From: Osmia lignaria lignaria
Taxonomy: Eukaryota > Arthropoda > Insecta > Hymenoptera > Megachilidae
Reading direction: 5' to 3'
Length of the DNA: 64,000 bases
Assembly (NCBI RefSeq): GCF_051020975.1
Contig: NW_027478160.1
Location: 10,934,001-10,998,000 of the forward strand
Positions 10,875 to 23,500 of the stretch are shown piece after piece. The stretch's first letter is position 1; each line of letters starts with the position of its first letter. Below the pieces are notes generated by a model, which worked only from the letters and a program-made list of their open reading frames with translations, had not been told where the DNA came from and ran no database searches. A program made the position numbers and the translations under genes.

Positions 10875-13127
10875 GATCAGAGGCGTAGTTCTCGAGATAT
10901 ATCAAGATATTTAAAAGTTCCGAAGCCGCACCAACATAATAGAGATACAGAAACACCGTGGCCCCTTTCTTTGAGATAACTCTGCACTGTTGCGAGCTGT
11001 AAATGCCACTTCCAGCTTAGCTGTGCAGAAGAAGAACAACAAGAAGAAGAAATATCTCGAAATATGTCCGTCAGGCCCCTGCCCTTGAGATATATCTGCA
11101 AATATCTCGGAAACGAAGCGAGCTATGGCAAAATGTTAAGAGACGTTTTTTGTAGTGAATTATGTTTCCTACAATTTATGTTCTATGATATTTTTTGATC
11201 AGAAGCGTAGTTTACGAGATATATCGAGATATTTAAAAGTTCCGAAGCCGCACCAACATAATAGAGATACAGAAACACCGTGGCTCCTTTCTTTGAGATA
11301 ACTCTGCACTACTGCGAGCTGCAAATGCCACTTCCAGCTTAGCTGTGCAGAAGAAGAACAACAAGAAGAAGAAATATCTCGAAATATGTCCGTCAGGCCC
11401 CTTCCCTTGAGATAAATCTGCAAATATCTCGGAAACGAAGCGAGCTATGGCAAAATGTTAAGAGACCTTTTTTGTAGAGACTTAAGTTTCCTACTTTTTA
11501 TGTTCTATGATATTTTTTGATCAGATGCGTAGTTCTCGAGATATATCAAGATATTTAAAAGCTCCGAAGCTGCACCAACATAATAGAGGTACAGAAACAC
11601 CGTGGCCCCTTTCTTTGAGATAACTCTGCACTATTGCGAGCTGCAAATGCCACTTCCAGCTTAGCTGTGCAGAAGAAGAACAACAAGAATAAGAAATATT
11701 TCGAAATATGTCCGTCAGGCCCCTTCCCTTGAGATAAATCTGCAAATATCTCGGAAACGAAGCGAGCTACGGCAAAATGTTAAGAGACCTTTTTTGTAGA
11801 AAATTAGGGTTCCTACTTTTTATGTTCTATGATATTTTTTGATCAGATGCGTAGCTCTCGAGATATATCAAGATATTTAAAAGTTCCGAAGCCGCACCAA
11901 CATAATAGAGATACAGAAACACCGTGGCCCCTTTCTTTGCGATAACACTGCACTATTGCGAGCTGCAAATGCCACTTCCAGCTTAGCTGTGCAGAAGAAG
12001 AACAACAAGAAGAAGAAATATCTCGATATATGTCCGTCAGGCCCCTTCCCTTGAGATAAATCTGTAAATATCTCGGAAACGAAGCGAGCTATGGCAAAAT
12101 GTTAAGAGACCTTTTTTGTAGAGAATTAAGTTTCCTACTTTTTATGTTCTATGATATTTTTCGATCAGAGGCGTAGTTCTCGAGATATATCAAGATATTT
12201 AAAAGTTCCGAAGCCGCACCAACATAATAGAGATACAGAAACACCGTGGCCCCTCTCTTTGAGATAACTCTGCACGATTGCGAGCCGCAAATGCCACTTA
12301 CAGCTTAGCTGTGCAGAAGAAGAACAACGAGAAGAAGAAGTATCTCGAAATATGTCCGTCAGGCCCGTTCCTTTGAGCTGAATCTGCAAATATCTCGGAA
12401 ACGAAGCGAGCTATGGCAAAATGTTAAGAGACGTTTTTTGTAGTGAATTATGTTTCCTACAATTTATGTTCTATGATATTTTTTGATCAGAAGCGTAGTT
12501 TTCGAGATATATCGAGATATTTAAAAGTTCCGAAGCCGCACCAACATAATAGAGATACAGAAACACCGTGGCTCCTTTCTTTGAGATAACTCTGCACTAC
12601 TGCGAGCTGCAAATGCCACTTCCAGCTTAGCTGTGCAGAAGAAGAACAACAAGAAGAAGAAATATCTCGAAATATGTCCGTCAGGACCCTTCCCTTGAGA
12701 TAAATCTGCAAATATCTCGGAAACGAAGCGAGCTATTGCAAAACGTTCAGAGACCTTTTTTGTAGAGAATTAAGTTTCCTACTTTTTATGTTCTATGATA
12801 TTTTTTGATCAGATGCGTAGTTCTCGAGATATATCAAGATATTTAAAAGTTCCGAAGCCGCACCAACATAATAGAGATACAGAAACACCGTGGCCCCTTT
12901 CTTTGAGATAACTCTGCACTATTGCGAGCTGCAAATGCCACTTCCAGCTTAGCTGTGCAGAAGAGGAACAACAAGAAGAAGAAATATCTCGGAATATGTC
13001 GTCAGGCCCCTTCCCTTGAGCTAAATCTGCAAATATCTCGGAAACGATGCCAGCTATGGGAAAATGTTAAGAGACCTTTTTTGTAGAGAATTATGTTTCC
13101 TACTTTTTATGTTCTATGATATTTTTT
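10875..13127. repeat. HOR copy 3, truncated: 7 monomers (M34-M40)
   Basis: The order is H, I, J, K, A, B/C hybrid, E. M39 (12485-12806) starts as class B (GCTGCAAATG, CCAGCTTAG) and ends as class C (CCGTCAGGACCC, ATTGCAAAACGTT). M40 (12807-13127) is class E with its 1-bp deletion, so D has been lost. Length is 2253 bp. The next monomer, M41, joins a class F head to a different C-like body and begins the 7-monomer family. Confidence 0.85.
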
Positions 13128-15380
13128 GATCAGATGCGTCGTTTTCGAGATATATCGAGATATTTAAAAGTTCCGAAGCCGCACCAACATAATAGAGATA
13201 CAGAAACATCGTGGCCCCTTTCTTTGGGATAACTCTGCACTATCGCGAGTTGGAAATGCCACTTCCAGTTTAGCTGTGCAGAAGAAGAACAACAAGAAGA
13301 AGAAATATCTCGAAATATGTCTGTCAGGACCCTTCCCTTGAGATAAATCTGCAAATATCTCGGAAACGAAGCGAGCTATTGCAAAACGTTAAGAGACCTT
13401 TTTTGTAGAGAATTAAGTTTCCTACTTTTTATGTTCTATGATATTTTTTGATCAGATGCGTAGTTCTCGAGATATATCAAGATATTTAAAAGTTCCGAAG
13501 CTGCACCAACATAATAGAGGTGCAGAAACACCGTGGCCTCTTTCTTTGAGATAACTCTGCACTATTGCGAGCTGCAAATGCCACTTCCAGCTTAGCTGTG
13601 CAGAAGAGGAACAACAAGAAGAAGAAATATCTCGGAATATGTCCGTCAGGCCCCTTCCCTTGAGATATATCTGCAAATATCTCGGAAACGATGCCAGCTA
13701 TGGGAAAATGTTAAGAGACCTTTTTTGTAGAGAATTAAGTTTCCTACTTTTTATCTTCTATGCTATTTTTTGATCAGATGCGTAGTTCTCGAGATATATC
13801 AAGATATTTAAAAGTTCCGAAGCCGCACCAACATAATAGAGATACAGAAACACCGTGGCCCCTTTCTTTGAGATAACTCTGCACTATTGCGCGCTGCAAA
13901 TGCCACTTCCAGCTTAGCTGTGCAGAAGAAGAACAACAAGAAGAAGAAATATCTCGAAATATGTCCGTCAGGCCCCTTCCCTTGAGATAAATCTGCAAAT
14001 ATCTCGGAAACGAAGCGAGCTATGGCAAAATGTTAAGAGACCTTTTTTGTAGAGAATTAAGTTTCCTACTTTTTATGTTCTATGATATTTTTTGATCAGA
14101 TGCGTAGTTCTCGAGATATATCAAGATATTTAAAAGTTCCGAAGCCGCACTAACATAATAGAGATACAGAAACACCGTGGCCCCTTTCTTTGAGATAACT
14201 CTGCACTATTGCGCGCTGCAAATGCCACTTCCAGCTTAGCTGTGCAGAAGAAGAACAACAAGAAGAAGAAATATCTCGAGATATGTCCGTCAGGCCCCTT
14301 CCCTTGAGATAAATCTGCAAATATCTCGGAAACGAAGCGAGCTATGGCAAAATGTTAAGAGACCTTTTTTGTAGAGAATTAAGTTTCCTACTTTTTATGT
14401 TCTATGATATTTTTTGATCAGATGCGTAGTTCTCGAGATATATCAAGATATTTAAAAGTTCCGAAGCCGCACCAACATAATAGAGATACAGAAACACCGT
14501 GGCCCCTTTCTTTGAGATAACTCTGCACTACTGCGAGCTGCAAATGCCACTTCCAGCTTAGCTGTGCAGAAGAAGAACAACAAGAAGAAGAAATATCTGG
14601 AAATATGTCCGTCAGGCCCCTTCCCTTGAGATAAATCTGCAAATATCTCGGAAACGAAGCGAGCTACGGCAAAATGTTAAGAGACCTTTTTTGTAGAAAA
14701 TTAGGATTCCTACTTTTTATGTTCTATGATATTTTTTGACCAGATGCGTAGTTCTCGAGATATATCAAGATATTTAAAAGTTCCGAAGCCGCACTAACAT
14801 AATAGAGATACAGAAACACCGTGGCCCCGTTCTTTGAGATAACTCTGCACTATTGCGCGCTGCAAATGCCACTTCCAGCTTAGCTGTGCAGAAGAAGAAC
14901 AACAAGAAGAAGAAATATCTCGGAATATGTCCGTCAGGCCCCTTCCCTTGAGATATATCTGCAAATATCTCGGAAACGATGCCAGCTATGGGAAAATGTT
15001 AAGAGACCTTTTTTGTAGAGAATTAAGTTTCCTACTTTTTATCTTCTATGCTATTTTTTGATCAGATGCGTAGTTCTCGAGATATATCAAGATATTTAAA
15101 AGTTCCGAAGCCGCACCAACATAATAGAGATACAGAAACACCGTGGCCCCTTTCTTTGAGATAACTCTGCACTATTGCGCGCTGCAAATGCCACTTCCAG
15201 CTTAGCTGTGCAGAAGAGGAACAACAAGAAGAAGAAATATCTCGGAATATGTCGTCAGGCCCCTTCCCTTGAGCTAAATCTGCAAATATCTCGGAAACGA
15301 TGCCAGCTATGGGAAAATGTTAAGAGACCTTTTTTGTAGAGAATTATGTTTCCTACTTTTTATGTTCTATGATATTTTTT
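13128..15380. repeat. 7-monomer family, copy 1, 2253 bp (M41-M47)
   Basis: The seven monomers recur in order from 15381. M41 has a class F type head (GATGCG then TTTTCGAG) and a C-like body with CATCGTGG; M42 has GAGGTGCAG; M43 has GCGCGC; M44 has CACTAAC; M45 (14416) has ATCTGGAAATATG; M46 (14738) starts GACCAGATGCG and has CCCCGTTCTTTG; M47 (15060) is a hybrid. M47 begins like M43 or M54 and, from GCAGAGGAAC on, continues as class E with the 1-bp deletion in GTCCGTCAGG. Confidence 0.88.
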
Positions 15381-17312
15381 GATCAGATGCGTAGTTTTCG
15401 AGATATATCGAGATATTTAAAAGTTCCGAAGCCGCACCAACATAATAGAGATACAGAAACATCGTGGCCCCTTTCTTTGGGATAACTCTGCACTATTGCG
15501 AGTTGGAAATGCCACTTCCAGTTTAGCTGTGCAGAAGAAGAACAACAAGAAGAAGAAATATCTCGAAATATGTCTGTCAGGACCCTTCCCTTGAGATAAA
15601 TCTGCAAATATCTCGGAAACGAAGCGAGCTATTGCAAAACGTTAAGAGACCTTTTTTGTAGAGAATTAAGTTTCCTACTTTTTATGTTCTATGATATTTT
15701 TTGATCAGATGCGTAGTTCTCGAGATATATCAAGATATTTAAAAGTTCCGAAGCTGCACCAACATAATAGAGGTGCAGAAACACCGTGGCCTCTTTCTTT
15801 GAGATAACTCTGCACTATTGCGAGCTGCAAATGCCACTTCCAGCTTAGCTGTGCAGAAGAGGAACAACAAGAAGAAGAAATATCTCGGAATATGTCCGTC
15901 AGGCCCCTTCCCTTGAGATATATCTGCAAATATCTCGGAAACGATGCCAGCTATGGGAAAATGTTAAGAGACCTTTTTTGTAGAGAATTAAGTTTCCTAC
16001 TTTTTATCTTCTATGCTATTTTTTGATCAGATGCGTAGTTCTCGAGATATATCAAGATATTTAAAAGTTCCGAAGCCGCACCAACATAATAGAGATACAG
16101 AAACACCGTGGCCCCTTTCTTTGAGATAACTCTGCACTATTGCGCGCTGCAAATGCCACTTCCAGCTTAGCTGTGCAGAAGAAGAACAACAAGAAGAAGA
16201 AATATCTCGAAATATGTCCGTCAGGCCCCTTCCCTTGAGATAAATCTGCAAATATCTCGGAAACGAAGCGAGCTATGGCAAAATGTTAAGAGACCTTTTT
16301 TGTAGAGAATTAAGTTTCCTACTTTTTATGTTCTATGATATTTTTTGATCAGATGCGTAGTTCTCGAGATATATCAAGATATTTAAAAGTTCCGAAGCCG
16401 CACTAACATAATAGAGATACAGAAACACCGTGGCCCCTTTCTTTGAGATAACTCTGCACTATTGCGCGCTGCAAATGCCACTTCCAGCTTAGCTGTGCAG
16501 AAGAAGAACAACAAGAAGAAGAAATATCTCGAGATATGTCCGTCAGGCCCCTTCCCTTGAGATAAATCTGCAAATATCTCGGAAACGAAGCGAGCTATGG
16601 CAAAATGTTAAGAGACCTTTTTTGTAGAGAATTAAGTTTCCTACTTTTTATGTTCTATGATATTTTTTGATCAGATGCGTAGTTCTCGAGATATATCAAG
16701 ATATTTAAAAGTTCCGAAGCCGCACCAACATAATAGAGATACAGAAACACCGTGGCCCCTTTCTTTGAGATAACTCTGCACTACTGCGAGCTGCAAATGC
16801 CACTTCCAGCTTAGCTGTGCAGAAGAAGAACAACAAGAAGAAGAAATATCTGGAAATATGTCCGTCAGGCCCCTTCCCTTGAGATAAATCTGCAAATATC
16901 TCGGAAACGAAGCGAGCTACGGCAAAATGTTAAGAGACCTTTTTTGTAGAAAATTAGGATTCCTACTTTTTATGTTCTATGATATTTTTTGACCAGATGC
17001 GTAGTTCTCGAGATATATCAAGATATTTAAAAGTTCCGAAGCCGCACTAACATAATAGAGATACAGAAACACCGTGGCCCCGTTCTTTGAGATAACTCTG
17101 CACTATTGCGCGCTGCAAATGCCACTTCCAGCTTAGCTGTGCAGAAGAAGAACAACAAGAAGAAGAAATATCTCGGAATATGTCCGTCAGGCCCCTTCCC
17201 TTGAGATATATCTGCAAATATCTCGGAAACGATGCCAGCTATGGGAAAATGTTAAGAGACCTTTTTTGTAGAGAATTAAGTTTCCTACTTTTTATCTTCT
17301 ATGCTATTTTTT
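15381..17312. repeat. 7-monomer family, copy 2 (M48-M53)
   Basis: Six monomers match M41-M46 one for one at a spacing of 2253 bp. M48 has GATGCGTAG and TATTGCG where M41 has GATGCGTCG and TATCGCG. The expected seventh monomer is replaced by a plain GCGCGC monomer at 17313, which starts a further 4-monomer repeat. Positions 1-1170 of the window are a third partial copy of the same order. Confidence 0.88.
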
Positions 17313-18600
17313 GATCAGATGCGTAGTTCTCGAGATATATCAAGATATTTAAAAGTTCCGAAGCCGCACCAACATAATAGAGATACAGAAACACCGTGGC
17401 CCCTTTCTTTGAGATAACTCTGCACTATTGCGCGCTGCAAATGCCACTTCCAGCTTAGCTGTGCAGAAGAAGAACAACAAGAAGAAGAAATATCTCGAAA
17501 TATGTCCGTCAGGCCCCTTCCCTTGAGATAAATCTGCAAATATCTCGGAAACGAAGCGAGCTATGGCAAAATGTTAAGAGACCTTTTTTGTAGAGAATTA
17601 AGTTTCCTACTTTTTATGTTCTATGATATTTTTTGATCAGATGCGTAGTTCTCGAGATATATCAAGATATTTAAAAGTTCCGAAGCCGCACTAACATAAT
17701 AGAGATACAGAAACACCGTGGCCCCTTTCTTTGAGATAACTCTGCACTATTGCGCGCTGCAAATGCCACTTCCAGCTTAGCTGTGCAGAAGAAGAACAAC
17801 AAGAAGAAGAAATATCTCGAGATATGTCCGTCAGGCCCCTTCCCTTGAGATAAATCTGCAAATATCTCGGAAACGAAGCGAGCTATGGCAAAATGTTAAG
17901 AGACCTTTTTTGTAGAGAATTAAGTTTCCTACTTTTTATGTTCTATGATATTTTTTGATCAGATGCGTAGTTCTCGAGATATATCAAGATATTTAAAAGT
18001 TCCGAAGCCGCACCAACATAATAGAGATACAGAAACACCGTGGCCCCTTTCTTTGAGATAACTCTGCACTACTGCGAGCTGCAAATGCCACTTCCAGCTT
18101 AGCTGTGCAGAAGAAGAACAACAAGAAGAAGAAACATCTGGAAATATGTCCGTCAGGCCCCTTCCCTTGAGATAAATCTGCAAATATCTCGGAAACGAAG
18201 CGAGCTATGGCAAAATGTTAAGAGACCTTTTTTGTAGACAATTATGTTTCCTACAATTTATGTTCTATGATATTTTCTGACCAGATTCGTAGTTCTCGAG
18301 ATATATCAAGATATTTAAAAGTTCCGAAGCCGCACCAACATAATAGAGATACAGAAACACCGTGGCCCCTCTCTTTGAGATAACTCTGCACTATTGCGAG
18401 CTGCAAATGCCACGTCCAGTTTAGCTGTGCAGAAGAAGAACAACAAGAAGAAGAAATATCTCGAAATATGTCCGTCAGGACCCTTCCCTTGAGATAAATC
18501 TGCAAATATCTCGGAAACGAAGCGAGCTATGGCAAAATGTTAAGAGACCTTTTTTGTAGAGAATTATGTTTCCTACTTTTTATGTTCTATGATATTTTTT
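17313..18600. repeat. 4-monomer repeat of 16025-17312, last unit replaced (M54-M57)
   Basis: M54-M56 repeat M50-M52 at a spacing of 1288 bp. M56 differs from M52 by AAACATCTGG. From the tail of M56 (GACAATTATG, CTACAATTTATG, TTTTCTGACCAGATTCG) the sequence leaves this family, and M57 (18279) resembles M92 and M101 to the right, with CCACGTCCAGTTTAG. Confidence 0.82.
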
Positions 18601-19519
18601 GATCAGACGCGTAGTTCTCGAGATATATCAAGATATTTAAAAGTTCCGAAGCCGCACCAACATAATAGAGATACAGAAACACCGTGGCCCCTTTCTTTGA
18701 GATAACTCTGCACTATTGCGAGCTGCAAATGCCACTTCCAGCTTAGCTGTGCAGAAGAAGAACAACAAGAAGAAGAAATATCTCGAAATATGTCCGTCAG
18801 GCCCCTGCCCTTGAGATATATCTGCAAATATCTCGGAAACAAAGCGAGCTATGGCAAAATGTTAAGAGACCTTTTTTGTAGAGAATTAAGTTTCCTACTT
18901 TTTATGTTCTATGATATTTTTTGATCAGATGCGCAGTTCTCGAGATATATCAAGATATTTAAAAGTTCCGAAGCCGCACCAACATAATAGAGATACAGAA
19001 ACACCGTGGCCCCTTTCTTTGAGATAACTCTGCACTATTGCGCGCTGCAAATGCCACTTCCAGCTTAGCTGTGCAGAAGAAGAACAACAAGAAGAAGAAA
19101 TATCTCGAAATATGTCCGTCAGGCCCCTTACCTTGAGATAAATCTGCAAATATCTCGGAAACGAAGCGAGCTATGGCAAAATGTTAAGAGACCTTTTTTG
19201 TAGAGAACTAAGTTTCCTACTTTTTATGTTCTATGATATTTTTCGATCAGAGGCGTAGTTCTCGAGATATATCAAGATATTTAAAAGTTCCGAAGCCGCA
19301 CCAACATAATAGAGATACAGAAACACCGTGGCCCCTCTCTTTGAGATAACTCTGCACGACTGCGAGCCGCAAATGCCACTTACAGCTTAGCTGTGCAGAA
19401 GAAGAACAACGAGAAGAAGAAGTATCTCGAAATATGTCCGTCAGGCCCGTTCCTTTGAGCTGAATCTGCAAATATCTCGGAAACGAAGCGAGCTATGGCA
19501 AAATGTTAAGAGACGTTTT

Positions 19520-19544
19520 TTGTAGTGAATTATGTTTCCTACAA
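19520..19544. other. Hairpin at B-type monomer tail (example in M60)
   Basis: TTGTAG (19520-19525) and CTACAA (19539-19544) form a perfect 6-bp inverted repeat around 13 bases. A-type tails read GTAG...CTACTT and keep only four perfect pairs at the same place (850-870 in M2), with further imperfect pairing inside. The B form occurs in dozens of monomers across the window, linked to GTTTCCTACAATTTATG. Confidence 0.7.
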
Positions 19545-20320
19545 TTTATGTTCTATGATATTTTTTGATCAGAAGCGTAGTTTTCGAGATATATCGAGAT
19601 ATTTAAAAGTTCCGAAGCCGCACCAACATAATAGAGATACAGAAACACCGTGGCTCCTTTCTTTGAGATAACTCTGCACTACTGCGAGCTGCAAATGCCA
19701 CTTCCAGCTTAGCTGTGCAGAAGAAGAACAACAAGAAGAAGAAATATCTCGAAATATGTCCGTCAGGCCCCTTCCCTTGAGATAAATCTGCAAATATCTC
19801 GGAAACGAAGCGAGCTATGGCAAAATGTTAAGAGACCTTTTTTGTAGAGACTTAAGTTTCCTACTTTTTATGTTCTATGATATTTTTCGATCAGAGGCGT
19901 AGTTCTCGAGATATATCAAGATATTTAAAAGTTCCGAAGCCGCACCAACATAATAGAGATACAGAAACACCGTGGCCCCTTTCTTTGAGATAACTCTGCA
20001 CGATTGCGAGCTGGAAATGCCACTTCCAGTTTAGCTGTGCAGAAGAAGAACAACAAGAAGAAGAAATATCTCGAAATATGTCCATCAGGACCCTTCCCTT
20101 GAGATAAATCTGCAAATATCTCGGAAACGAAGCGAGCTATGGCAAAATGTTAAGAGACGTTTTTTGTAGAGAATTATGTTTGCTACAATTTATGTTCTAT
20201 GATATTTTTTGATCAGAAGCGTAGTTTTCGAGATATATCGAGATACTTAAAAGTTCCGAAGCCGCACCAACATAATAGAGATACAGAAACACCGTGGCCC
20301 CTTTCTTTGAGATAACTCTG

Positions 20321-20323
20321 CAA
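20321..20323. other. 1-bp insertion class (CTGCACT to CTGCAACT)
   Basis: The extra A recurs near 23221 and 27731 together with GCAAATGGCAC and CTCGACATATG. The three 323-bp monomers (M63, M72, M86) are copies of one founder; M72 and M86 are related by the 4509-bp duplication, M63 by a separate exchange. Confidence 0.92.
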
Positions 20324-20533
20324 CTATTGCGCGCTGCAAATGGCACTTCCAGCTTAGCTGTGCAGAAGAAGAACAACAAGAAGAAGAAATATCTCGACAT
20401 ATGTCCGTCAGGCCCCTTCCCTTGAGATAAATCTGCAAATATCTCGGAAACGAAGCGAGCTATGCCAAAATGTTAAGAGACCTTATTTGTAGACAATTAA
20501 GTTTCCTACTTTTTATGTTCTATGATATTTTTT

Positions 20534-23500
20534 GATCAGATGCGTAGTTCTCGAGATATATCAAGATATTTAAAAGTTCCGAAGCTGCACCAACATAATA
20601 GAGGTGCAGAAACACCGTGGCCTCTTTCTTTGAGATAACTCTGCACTATTGCGAGCTGCAAATGCCACTTCCAGCTTAGCTGTGCAGAAGAGGAACAACA
20701 AGAAGAAGAAATATCTCGAAATATGTCCATCAGGACCCTTCCCTTGAGATAAATCTGCAAATATCTAGGAAACGAAGCGAGCTATGGCAAAATGTTAAGA
20801 GACGTTTTTTGTAGAGAATTATGTTTCCAACAATTTATGTTCTATGATATTTTTTGATCAGAAGCGTAGTTTTCGAGATATATCGAGATACTTAAAAGTT
20901 CCGAAGCCGCACCAACATAATAGAGATACAGAAACACCGTGGCCCCTTTCTTTGAGATAACTCTGCACTAGTGCGAGCCGCAAATGCCACTTCCAGCTTA
21001 GCTGTGCAGAAGAAGAACAACAAGAAGAAGAAATATCTCGGAATATGTCCGTCAGGCCCCTTCCCTTGAGATAAATCTGCAAATATCTCGGAAACCAAGC
21101 GAGCTATGGCAAAATGTTAAGAGACCTTATTTGTAGAGAATTAAGTTTCCTACTTTTTATGTTCTACGATATTTTTTGATCAGATGCGTAGTTCTCGAGA
21201 TATATCAAGATATTTAAAAGTTCCGAAGCCGCACCAACATAATAGAGATACAGAAACACCGTGGCCCCTTTCTTTGAGATAACTCTGCACTATTGCGAGC
21301 TGCAAATGCCACTTCCAGCTTAGCTGTGCAGAAGAAGAACAACAAGAAGAAGAAATATCTGGAAATATGTCCGTCAGGCCCCTTCCCTTGAGATAAATCT
21401 GCAAATATCTCGGAAACGAAGCGAGCTACGGCAAAATGTTAAGAGACCTTTTTTGTAGAAAATTAGGATTCCTACTTTTTATGTTCTATGATATTTTTTG
21501 GACAGATGCGTAGTTCTCGAGATATATCAAGATATTTAAAAGTTCCGAAGCCGCACCAACATAATAGAGATACAGAAACACCGTGGCCCCTTTCTTTGAG
21601 ATAACTCTGCACTATTGCGCGCTGCAAATGGCACTTCCAGCTTAGCTGTGCAGAAGAAGAACAACAAGAAGAAGAAATATCTCGAAATATGTCCGTCAGG
21701 CCCCTTCCCTTGAGATAAATCTGCAAATATCTCGGAAACCAAGCGAGCTATGGCAAAATGTTAAGAGACCTTTTTTGTAGAGAATTAAGTTTCCTACTTT
21801 CTATGTTCTATGATATTTTTTGATCAGATGCGTAGTTCTCGAGATATATCAAGATATTTAAAAGTTCCGAAGCCGCACCAACATAATAGAGATACAGAAA
21901 CACCGTGGCCCCTTTCTTTGAGATAACTCTGCACGATTGCGAGCTGGAAATGCCACTTCCAGTTTAGCTGTGCAGAAGAAGAACAACAAGAAGAAGAAAT
22001 ATCTCGAAATATGTACATCAGGACCCTTCCCTTGAGATAAATCTGCAAATATCTCGGAAACGAAGCGAGCTATGGCAAAATGTTAAGAGACCTTTTTTGT
22101 AGAGAATTATGTTCCCTACAATTTATGTTCTATGATATTTTTTGATCAGATGCGTAGTTCTCGAGATATATCAAGATATTTAAAATTTCCGAAGCCGCAC
22201 CAACATAATAGAGATACAGAAACACCGTGGCCCCTTTCTTTGCGATAACTCTGCACTATTGCGAGCTGCAAATGCCACTTCCAGCTTAGCTGTGCAGAAG
22301 AAGAACAACAAGAAGAAGAAATATCTCGAAATATGTCCGTCAGGCCCCTTCCCTTGAGATAAATCTGCAAATATCTCGGAAACGAAGCGAGCTATGCCAA
22401 AATGTTAAGAGACCTTATTTGTAGACAATTAAGTTTCCTACTTTTTATGTTCTATGATATTTTTTGATCAGATGGGTAGTTCTCGAGATATATCAAGATA
22501 TTTAAAAGTTCCGAAGCTGCACCAACATAATAGAGGTGCAGAAACACGGTGGCCTCTTTCTTTGAGATAACTCTGCACTATTGCGAGCTGCAAATGCCAC
22601 TTCCAGCTTAGCTGTGCAGAAGAGGAACAACAAGAAGAAGAAATATCTCGGAATATGTCCGTCAGGCCCCTTCCCTTGAGATAAATCTGCAAATATCTCG
22701 GAAACGATGCCAGCTATGGCAAAATGTTAAGAGACCTTATTTGTAGAGAATTAAGTTTCCTACTTTTTATCTTCTATGATATTTTCTGACCAGATTCGTA
22801 GTTCTCGAGATATATCAAGATATTTAAAAGTTCCGAAGCCGCACCAACATAATAGAGATACAGAAACACCGTGGCCCCTCTCTTTGAGATAACTCTGCAC
22901 TATTGCGAGCTGCAAATGCCACTTCCAGCTTAGCTGTGCAGAAGAAGAACAACAAGAAGAAGAAATATCTGGAAATATGTCCGTCAGGCCCCTTCCCTTG
23001 AGATAAATCTGCAAATATCTCGGAAACGAAGCGAGCTACGGCAAAATGTTAAGAGACCTTTTTTGTAGAAAATTAGGATTCCTACTTTTTATGTTCTATG
23101 ATATTTTTTGAACAGATGCGTAGTTCTCGAGATATATCAAGATATTTAAAAGTTCCGAAGCCGCACCAACATAATAGAGATACAGAAACACCGTGGCCCC
23201 TTTCTTTGAGATAACTCTGCAACTATTGCGCGCTGCAAATGGCACTTCCAGCTTAGCTGTGCAGAAGAAGAACAACAAGAAGAAGAAATATCTCGACATA
23301 TGTCCGTCAGGCCCCTTCCCTTGAGATAAATCTGCAAATATCTCGGAAACGAAGCGAGCTATGGCAAAATGTTAAGAGACCTTTTTTGTAGAGAATTATG
23401 TTCCCTACAATTTATGTTCTATGATATTTTTTGATCAGATGCGTAGTTCTCGAGATATATCAAGATATTTAAAATTTCCGAAGCCGCACCAACATAATAG

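Larger units (their letters stand above)
18279..20533. repeat. Transition zone joining left and right monomer families (M57-M63)
   Basis: M57-M59 (18279-19244) resemble M92-M94 (29552-30517) and M101-M103 (32450-33415) in order. M60 (19245) is class A and M61 (19567) class I of the left 11-monomer HOR. M62 (19889) resembles M104 and M107 (CACGATTGCGAGCTGG, CCATCAGGACCC). M63 (20211-20533, 323 bp) is a three-part hybrid: head with CGAGATACTTAAAAG as in M65, body with a 1-bp insertion as in M72, and tail GCTATGCCAAAATG with CTTATTTG as in M69 or M77. Confidence 0.75.
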
